Positions 6,070-6,244 of a stretch of 6,244 nucleotides of DNA are shown in pieces. Numbering within the stretch: the first letter of the stretch is position 1; each line of letters starts with the position of its first letter. The translations under genes were made by a program, and so were the position numbers. The DNA is from Elusimicrobiota bacterium (GTDB lineage Bacteria; Elusimicrobiota; Elusimicrobia; UBA1565; UBA9628): contig JAMPYD010000124.1 in assembly GCA_023700845.1 (NCBI GenBank), positions 1 through 6,244 on the forward strand, in the 5' to 3' direction. The notes beneath the pieces were generated by a model that was given only the letters and a program-made list of their open reading frames with translations, made no database searches and was not told the origin of the DNA.

Positions 6070-6244
6070 TCACGCCGCCTTGTCGACGAGCGCGAACGTC
6101 ATCGTCGCCTCGGCGGCCAGCTTGCCGTCCACGTAGGCCTCGCCCTTAAACTTGCCGGCGCGGCCGAGGCGCAGGATTTCGATGTGGTGCTTGAGCACGC
6201 AGCCGGGCAGGACGGGCGCGCGGAACTTGGCCTCGTCGATGCCC
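6070..6244 (-). CDS. fabZ: 3-hydroxyacyl-ACP dehydratase FabZ, C-terminal part (cut by window edge)
   Basis: The last 57 residues and TGA stop of a hot-dog-fold dehydratase are visible; the start lies beyond the right edge. FabZ dehydrates beta-hydroxyacyl-ACP in fatty acid elongation, competing with LpxA for the same type of substrate, which explains the common fabZ-lpxA pairing. Recognisable segments are GIDEAKFRAPVLPGC at the start of the visible part, a HHIEILRLGRAGKFKGEAYV strand pair, and the end VDGKLAAEATMTFALVD. The catalytic His and Glu lie in the missing N-terminal half and cannot be checked. Some bacteria fuse LpxC to FabZ; the visible piece cannot tell a stand-alone FabZ from the end of such a fusion. 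The stop is followed 4 bases later by the lpxA ATG. Confidence 0.92.
   Translation of the reverse strand, partial: GIDEAKFRAPVLPGCVLKHHIEILRLGRAGKFKGEAYVDGKLAAEATMTFALVDKAA

Overview
This window is one uninterrupted stretch of minus-strand genes from a GC-rich Gram-negative (diderm, LPS-making) bacterium. Read in transcription order (right to left), it holds: the 3' end of fabZ, lpxA, lpxI, a GnnA-like Gfo/Idh/MocA oxidoreductase, lpxB, an MsbA-type lipid flippase ABC transporter, and the 5' part of a RelA/SpoT-family (p)ppGpp synthetase/hydrolase. Five of the six junctions are gaps of 3-4 bp or 4-bp stop/start overlaps that imply translational coupling, and no junction leaves room for a promoter or terminator. 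The whole window therefore looks like the interior of a single operon whose promoter lies beyond position 6244 and whose end lies before position 1.

The genes cover most of the early lipid A pathway. LpxA acylates UDP-GlcNAc, LpxI cleaves the later UDP-2,3-diacylglucosamine to lipid X, LpxB joins the two to make the disaccharide, and MsbA flips the finished core-lipid A across the inner membrane. FabZ supplies beta-hydroxyacyl-ACP metabolism next to LpxA. Use of LpxI instead of LpxH, with an oxidoreductase between lpxI and lpxB, is an arrangement I associate with deltaproteobacteria and several uncultured diderm phyla (for example Elusimicrobiota) rather than enterics. The phylum cannot be fixed from this window. 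lpxC, lpxD, lpxK, waaA and gnnB are not present here.

The most unusual sequence-level signal is in lpxA. Codons 26-58 (5892-5990) abandon the nearly absolute G/C third-position rule seen on both sides, while still encoding normal LpxA protein. This patch carries a perfect 12-bp inverted repeat. Other points are an MsbA-like protein with Ala at the Q-loop glutamine and LSFGQ instead of LSGGQ, a GnnA-like enzyme without its usual aminotransferase partner in view, a TTG start on lpxB, and a stringent-response enzyme with an intact hydrolase site apparently coupled to lipid A genes. No RNA genes, mobile elements, CRISPR arrays or plus-strand genes were found, and there is no gene-free stretch longer than 4 bases.
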